NCBI GenBank assembly: GCA_014378225.1
Contig: JACMOA010000125.1
Coordinates: 1-8,520, forward strand
Direction: 5' to 3'
DNA: 8,520 nt
Source: Deinococcales bacterium
GTDB lineage: Bacteria > Deinococcota > Deinococci > Deinococcales > Deinococcaceae
Shown in pieces: positions 5,435-8,520 of this stretch. The stretch's first letter is position 1; each line of letters starts with the position of its first letter. The notes under the pieces were generated by a model. The model saw nothing but the letters and a program-made list of their open reading frames with translations, made no database searches and had not been told where the DNA came from. The translations under genes and the position numbers were made by a program.

Positions 5435-6208
5435 TTACAACTCGAAATGCTCGCCCAGATAGTTCGCTCGAGCCAGTCCATCACTGGCAAACTGGTCTGG
5501 CGTTCCCTCAAACTGCACTGCGCCGTCGTACATCAGGTACACCCGGTCTGTCAGGGCCATCGTTTCACGCACCGCGTGGTCCGTAATGAACACACCCAGG
5601 CCGCGCTGTTCGCGTAGTTCCCGAATCAGGCGCTGAATCTCGCCCACACTTTTGGGGTCTACCCCCGTGAAGGGTTCGTCCAGCAGAATAAAATCTGGGT
5701 CGGTGGTGAGGGCGCGGGCAATCTCGAGCCGTCTGCGCTCTCCACCCGACAAGGTATACGCCATGCTCGAAGCCAGTGAGGTGAGCGAAAACTCCTCGAG
5801 CAATTCGTCCGCTCGAGCGTTTTGCTGCGCTTTAGACAGGTCTTGAAACTCGAGAATAGCCAGCAAGTTGTCTCGGGCGGTCATCTTACGAAAAGCGCTG
5901 GGTTCCTGCGGCAGATAACCCAATCCCAGACGGGCGCGGCGGTGCATCGGCTCTTTGGTGATGTCCTGCCCCCCCAGGGTGATGGTTCCACTACCAGGCC
6001 GCACAAAGCCCACCATCATATAAAAAGTAGTGGTTTTTCCGGCTCCGTTGGGACCAAACAGCGCCACAATTTCACCGCGCCGCACGGTCAGGTCTACGCC
6101 GCGCACCACTGTTCTCTTGCCGTAAGTCTTGGTGAGTCCGCGAGCAGAAAGCTCGAGCGTGGGGGTCAAAGAAGAGGTTTGGGGGGAACCCATTACTGCC
6201 GTAGTCAT
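5435..6208 (-). CDS. lptB: LPS-export-type ABC transporter ATP-binding protein
   Basis: The 257-residue protein is a complete ABC ATPase of the LptB type, the cytosolic motor that in Gram-negative bacteria powers extraction of lipopolysaccharide by LptBFGC. All nucleotide-binding elements are intact: Walker [10 protein letters not shown] (52-60), Q-loop Gln101 in [13 protein letters not shown], signature LSGGE (153-157), Walker B ILLDE (174-178, catalytic Glu178) and switch His211 in [21 protein letters not shown] and [16 protein letters not shown] are characteristic of LptB rather than of amino-acid transporters. I prefer ATG at 6208 over TTG at 6217 because TACTTT ends 7 nt before it; ATG at 6193 is also possible. 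About 20 extra N-terminal residues precede the usual start. No permease partners (lptF/G) are in the window. The natural lipid substrate in this organism is unknown, since Deinococcota generally lack classical LPS. It lies 59 bp after proB. Confidence 0.9.
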   Translation of the reverse strand: MTTAVMGSPQTSSLTPTLELSARGLTKTYGKRTVVRGVDLTVRRGEIVALFGPNGAGKTTTFYMMVGFVRPGSGTITLGGQDITKEPMHRRARLGLGYLPQEPSAFRKMTARDNLLAILEFQDLSKAQQNARADELLEEFSLTSLASSMAYTLSGGERRRLEIARALTTDPDFILLDEPFTGVDPKSVGEIQRLIRELREQRGLGVFITDHAVRETMALTDRVYLMYDGAVQFEGTPDQFASDGLARANYLGEHFEL

Positions 6209-6215
6209 CTTTCTC

Positions 6216-6221
6216 AAAGTA
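6216..6221 (-). promoter_or_regulatory. Candidate -10 box (TACTTT) for lptB
   Basis: On the minus strand TACTTT ends 7 nt before the ATG at 6208. The intervening GAGAAAG could also act as a weak, too-close Shine-Dalgarno sequence. If the promoter is real, lptB can be transcribed independently of proB. Confidence 0.4.
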
Positions 6222-6267
6222 GCAGGACGCGGTGTGTCAGGCGTGAGTGGGAGGAAAGGGGAATAGG

Positions 6268-7341
6268 CTAGACACGGGTCTGCTCGAGTAGCACCAAACT
6301 GTTTCGGTGAATCACCTCATCAAAGTCCTTGTACCCTAACTTTCCTTCTATTTCATCGGTGTGCAGACCCAAAATCTGCTCCAACTCTCTCGAGCCATAG
6401 TTGCTGAGTCCTCGCGCTATCGGTCCAGACGGACCCTCGAGCGCCACTAAATCTCCGAAGTTAAAATTGCCCTCGAGCTTGCGAACTCCAGAAGGCAACA
6501 AAGAACGACCCAAGTGCAACGCCCTCACCGCGCCCTCGTCTATGAGAAGCGTTCCTCGAGTTTGTCCGTGCAGCATCCAGCCGCGCCGCGCCGCACCCCC
6601 TTTGGCCAGAATGCGGGTTCCGGTGTCCGCACCAGAAAAGTAGCGCTCGAGGCCCACTCCACCGCCGCCCAGAATCAGGGTCTCGATTCCTGCGTCTCCG
6701 GCGATGCGGGCTGCCCTCAACTTGGTGAACATGCCTCCGGTTCCCCTCGAGCTGCCTGCACCCCCAGCCAGTTGTTCCACGCTCGAGATGTCGTCAACCA
6801 CGGAAATTCGGGTTGCAGTGGGGTCTTCTCGAGGGTTGGCGGTGTAGAGGCCGTCCACATCGGTGAGCAAAATCAGTTGTTCTGCGCCAATCAGGTACGC
6901 CACCCAAGCAGACAAGGTGTCGTTGTCCCCCAGCTTGATTTCGGCGGTGGCGACGGTATCGTTTTCATTGATGATAGGAACCACACCCAGCTTGAAAGCG
7001 GCCTCGAGCGCTCCTTTTGCGCTCACGAAACGGGTTCGCTCGAGAATATCGTCAGCGGTGAGCAGAAATTGGGCTACGGCGTGCGGTGCAAACGCCCGCG
7101 CCCAGTCCTGCATCAGCGCAGCTTGACCCACAGCAGCCAGAGCCTGTTTTTCCGGCAGGGTGCGCGGGTGTTCCCGGCCCAGCAAACCGCGTCCCGCCGC
7201 CACTGCCCCGCTCGAGACCAGCGCCACCTGTGCGCCGGTGGACATAATGGCCCTGGCAATAGCCCACAGTTTGGGCGGTGTAATCCGGCCTGTTTCATCG
7301 GTTAAGCTCGAGGAGCCAACTTTGACCACGATGCGCTTCAT
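6268..7341 (-). CDS. proB: Glutamate 5-kinase
   Basis: The 357-residue protein phosphorylates L-glutamate to glutamyl 5-phosphate, the first step of proline synthesis, in the cytosol. The N-terminal amino-acid-kinase domain (1 to about 255) shows [23 protein letters not shown] (41-52), [22 protein letters not shown] (124-145), [13 protein letters not shown] (158-170) and [12 protein letters not shown] (200-211). A C-terminal PUA domain (about 260-350) follows, as in E. coli ProB (367 residues), where it modulates activity and proline feedback. The open frame extends to 7428, but [11 protein letters not shown] at 7341 matches the family start and TACACT ends 8 nt before it. No proA is adjacent, so the usual proBA pair is split or lies elsewhere. 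It is divergent from the tRNA gene. Confidence 0.96.
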   Translation of the reverse strand: MKRIVVKVGSSSLTDETGRITPPKLWAIARAIMSTGAQVALVSSGAVAAGRGLLGREHPRTLPEKQALAAVGQAALMQDWARAFAPHAVAQFLLTADDILERTRFVSAKGALEAAFKLGVVPIINENDTVATAEIKLGDNDTLSAWVAYLIGAEQLILLTDVDGLYTANPREDPTATRISVVDDISSVEQLAGGAGSSRGTGGMFTKLRAARIAGDAGIETLILGGGGVGLERYFSGADTGTRILAKGGAARRGWMLHGQTRGTLLIDEGAVRALHLGRSLLPSGVRKLEGNFNFGDLVALEGPSGPIARGLSNYGSRELEQILGLHTDEIEGKLGYKDFDEVIHRNSLVLLEQTRV

Positions 7342-7349
7342 TGTGCTCG

Positions 7350-7355
7350 AGTGTA
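7350..7355 (-). promoter_or_regulatory. Candidate -10 box (TACACT) for leaderless proB
   Basis: On the minus strand TACACT ends 8 nt before the proB ATG and is separated from it by CGAGCACA, which contains no Shine-Dalgarno sequence. It overlaps a CTCGAG site (7347-7352). The -35 region with a 17-bp spacer reads TTCCCC, a poor match. Confidence 0.45.
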
Positions 7356-7411
7356 GTCCAGAAACGAAGTTAGGGGAAAGGTAGGAACTGGAAACAACCT
7401 GAGCAAAAGCC

Positions 7412-7440
7412 TTGCAAAATTGCAGCACTCGAGCTAGTAT
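7412..7440 (+). promoter_or_regulatory. Sigma70-type promoter for the tRNA gene
   Basis: TTGCAA (7412-7417) and TAGTAT (7435-7440) are separated by exactly 17 bp, close to consensus TTGACA/TATAAT. Transcription would begin near 7447, about 29 nt before the mature tRNA 5' end. A small imperfect hairpin (AGTGC 7443-7447 with GCACT 7461-7465) lies in the leader. This is the best promoter in the window. Confidence 0.7.
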
Positions 7441-7475
7441 TTAGTGCGCTCGATTTTTGAGCACTCCTGTAGTGT

Positions 7476-7552
7476 GGCGATGTAGCTCAGTTGGTTAGAG
7501 CACACGACTCATAATCGTGGGGTCGACAGTTCAAGTCTGTCTATCGCCACCA
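7476..7552 (+). tRNA. tRNA-Met (anticodon CAT), elongator type
   Basis: The full 77-nt cloverleaf can be traced. The acceptor stem is GGCGATG/TATCGCC (last pair G-T), the D stem GCTC/GAGC, the anticodon stem CACGA/TCGTG with loop CTCATAA (anticodon 7510-7512), and the T stem GACAG/CTGTC with loop TTCAAGT. Discriminator A (7549) and an encoded CCA (7550-7552) complete it. Initiator features (unpaired C1, three G-C pairs in the anticodon stem) are absent. The variable region and body resemble bacterial elongator tRNA-Met more than the lysidine-modified tRNA-Ile2, which also has CAT; that alternative is not fully excluded. Confidence 0.93.
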
Positions 7553-7559
7553 CCACAAG

Positions 7560-7589
7560 AAACCCTGTCTAGTACGGGGTTTTTTCTTT
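7560..7589 (+). terminator. Rho-independent terminator of the tRNA gene
   Basis: The arms at 7560-7568 (AAACCCTGT) and 7574-7582 (ACGGGGTTT) form a 9-bp stem with one T-G wobble and a 5-nt loop. A run of T with a single C (7580-7590) follows immediately. It starts 8 nt after the CCA end. Confidence 0.9.
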
Positions 7590-7592
7590 TGG

Positions 7593-7614
7593 GACTCTCG
7601 AGTCAGGAACCTGA
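7593..7614. repeat. Two overlapping short inverted repeats upstream of the recombinase
   Basis: GACTC-TC-GAGTC (7593-7604) and TCAGG-AA-CCTGA (7603-7614) are perfect 5-bp dyads with 2-bp centres, overlapping by two bases. They lie between the tRNA terminator and the recombinase start. Recombinase core sites or a repressor operator would fit, but so would chance. Confidence 0.3.
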
Positions 7615-7660
7615 TGATGGCTTGCTTTTGTGCTCTACACGCTCGCGTGGAACCTGTCAA

Positions 7661-7666
7661 AAGGAG
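7661..7666 (+). promoter_or_regulatory. Shine-Dalgarno sequence (AAGGAG) fixing the recombinase start
   Basis: AAGGAG sits 6 nt before GTG 7673 and decides the start. It is the only strong ribosome-binding site in the window; the other genes lack one. Confidence 0.75.
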
Positions 7667-7672
7667 CCTACG

Positions 7673-8520
7673 GTGACCCTAACCAAGCTGTTCCAAGCCT
7701 TCGACCTGCACCTCACCCTCAAGCACCGCTCCGGAGCCACCCTGCGGTACTACGCCAACACCAGGGCCTCGCTCGAGCGTCACTTTGCCGAGTCACCCAT
7801 TGGCGAAGCTCCTCTGGCCGAACACGTCACCATCAACCAGCTCAGGCAGTTCGTGGCTTGGCTGGAGGTGAGCGGACTGGGCAGCGGAGGCATTCACGCC
7901 CACGTTCGGGCGGTTCGTGCGCTATTCAACTGGGCGGTGAAAGAAGAGATGCTCGAGAAGAGTCCCGCCAAGCGGCTCGAGTTGCCTGCCCTGCCGCAAA
8001 AGCGCCAGCCTGCGGTGACGGCGCTCGGGGTCAAGAAGTTGCTCGAGGCGGCGCGGGCAACCGACCAGCCGCTGCGAGACCGGGCGTTGCTGCTCACCCT
8101 GTTCGACACCGGGGTTCGGGTCTCGGAACTGGTGGGGCTGTGCTTCGAGGACGTCCTCTTCGAGCAGGGGCTGCTGCGGGTGCAGGGCAAGGGCAACAAA
8201 GAGCGCTTCGTTCCGGTGGGCGCTCGAGCGATGGACGAGATCGCGCGCTACCGCCGTAAGGAGCGGAACCCCAAGCACGCCGGAGTCCATCACGTTTTCT
8301 TGAGCCGTGGGGGTCGCCTGATGACCCGGAGCGGCATCAGCATCCGTCTCACGCTGCTGGCTCGAGCAGTGGGTATCGGACGTGAGCAGGCCGCCCCACA
8401 CGCTTTCCGGCGAGGTTTCGCGGTGGAGTTCCTGAGGAACGGCGGCGACGTGTTCACCCTCCAGCAGATTCTGGGCCACACGTCGCTCGAGATGACCCGG
8501 AGGTACGTGACCTTTCTCGA
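7673..8520 (+). CDS. Tyrosine recombinase / integrase (XerC/D-like), 3' end cut by window
   Basis: The first 282 residues from GTG 7673 are present, with no stop before the edge. An N-terminal SAM-like core-binding domain covers about residues 1-95 (FQAFDLHLTLKHRSGATLRY, VRALFNWAVKEEMLEKSP). The catalytic domain has the complete set: Arg149 in DTGVRVSEL, Lys173 in GKGNKERFVPVG, His243 and Arg246 in PHAFRRG (Phe where HxLR is usual), His269 in LGHTS and the nucleophile Tyr278 in RRYV. Spacing matches E. coli XerD (R148, K172, H244, R247, H270, Y279) almost exactly, so perhaps 15-30 residues are missing. It could be a phage or island integrase, a transposon resolvase or a Xer homologue. Its place 120 bp after a tRNA gene favours an integrase. 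GC looks higher than in neighbouring genes, yet seven CTCGAG sites are present. Confidence 0.92.
   Translation, partial: MTLTKLFQAFDLHLTLKHRSGATLRYYANTRASLERHFAESPIGEAPLAEHVTINQLRQFVAWLEVSGLGSGGIHAHVRAVRALFNWAVKEEMLEKSPAKRLELPALPQKRQPAVTALGVKKLLEAARATDQPLRDRALLLTLFDTGVRVSELVGLCFEDVLFEQGLLRVQGKGNKERFVPVGARAMDEIARYRRKERNPKHAGVHHVFLSRGGRLMTRSGISIRLTLLARAVGIGREQAAPHAFRRGFAVEFLRNGGDVFTLQQILGHTSLEMTRRYVTFL

Larger units (their letters stand above)
1..8520. repeat. Dispersed CTCGAG palindrome family across the window
   Basis: By manual count CTCGAG occurs about 77 times, one per ~110 bp, where about two would be expected with equal base frequencies. Copies lie in every protein gene and in most spacers, but not in the tRNA. 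Many are flanked to give GCTCGAGC or GCTCGAGG. One-base variants keeping the TCGA core (TTCGAG, CTCGAA) are seen only about ten times. The distribution resembles a highly iterated palindrome such as cyanobacterial HIP1. Confidence 0.9.

Noticed and set aside
5339..5617. 92-codon open frame on the + strand crossing the lptB-DUF3084 spacer
   Set aside because: Most of it is antisense to the lptB 3' end and it has no recognisable domain. The doubled ATGGAGTTC at its start is a short direct repeat, not a start signal.
6514..7305. 263-codon open frame on the + strand
   Set aside because: It is entirely antisense to proB, which has unmistakable kinase motifs, and its translation has no recognisable domain. 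CTCGAG contains no stop codon in any frame, so its abundance lengthens antisense open frames.
6268..7428. Upstream start for proB giving 386 residues
   Set aside because: The extra 29 residues have no counterpart in the family, while [11 protein letters not shown] at 7341 is the expected N terminus with a -10 box just before it.
7476..7552. Initiator tRNA-Met or tRNA-Ile2 instead of elongator tRNA-Met
   Set aside because: The first base pair is G-C and the anticodon stem lacks the three G-C pairs of initiators. The variable region GGGGTC resembles elongator tRNA-Met. Ile2 remains a small possibility.
7630..8259. 209-codon open frame on the + strand
   Set aside because: It overlaps the recombinase in another frame and translates to Arg/Gly/Ala-rich sequence. 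The GTG 7673 frame has the Shine-Dalgarno sequence and the catalytic motifs.
7922..8479. 185-codon open frame on the minus strand
   Set aside because: It is antisense to the recombinase, whose six catalytic residues are correctly spaced. The antisense frame is a by-product of high GC.
1..8520. CTCGAG copies as a CRISPR array or a restriction-site artefact
   Set aside because: Spacing is irregular, there are no constant-length spacers and the unit is only 6 bp. Copies lie inside conserved codons of real genes, so they are not cloning remnants.

Overview
The window looks like a chromosomal segment of a member of the Deinococcota, possibly a Meiothermus-like or Deinococcus-like lineage. This is inferred from gene content (a DUF3084 coiled-coil protein, an LptB-type ATPase, a subfamily-2 PyrF) and from apparently leaderless starts. 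At the latter, a TANNNT -10 box ends 6-10 nt before the start codon and no Shine-Dalgarno sequence is seen. The most striking property is the palindrome CTCGAG, which I count about 77 times in 8.5 kb, in genes and spacers alike. It behaves like a highly iterated palindrome comparable to cyanobacterial HIP1. Genus-level assignment is not possible from the sequence alone.

Layout from left to right. The 3' end of a FabH-family ketoacyl synthase (+, to 188) converges on a LURP-one/YxjI-like gene (-, 318-923), with a strong hairpin terminator and degenerate 7-bp repeats between them. A divergent spacer follows, then pyrF (+, 1058-1870). pyrF converges on a five-gene series that all reads leftward: proB (6268-7341), lptB (5435-6208), a DUF3084 membrane coiled-coil protein (3527-5296), an LRV/HEAT-like repeat protein (2277-3452) and a small cupin (1898-2257). 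Upstream of proB, on the other strand, are a good sigma70-type promoter, a tRNA-Met(CAT) gene and its intrinsic terminator. These are followed by a tyrosine recombinase that runs off the right edge (7673 onward).

Functionally, most of the window is housekeeping: fatty-acid synthesis, UMP synthesis, proline synthesis and an envelope-transport ATPase. The DUF3084 and LRV proteins are uncharacterised but lie downstream of lptB in the same orientation. The right end may be the border of an integrated element at a tRNA gene, because the recombinase has a full catalytic set, higher GC than its neighbours and a canonical Shine-Dalgarno sequence. It nevertheless carries CTCGAG at the host density, which argues for long residence or a related donor. 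I found no CRISPR array, restriction system, toxin-antitoxin pair or other clearly new system. The palindrome and the translation-initiation pattern are the main unusual signals.
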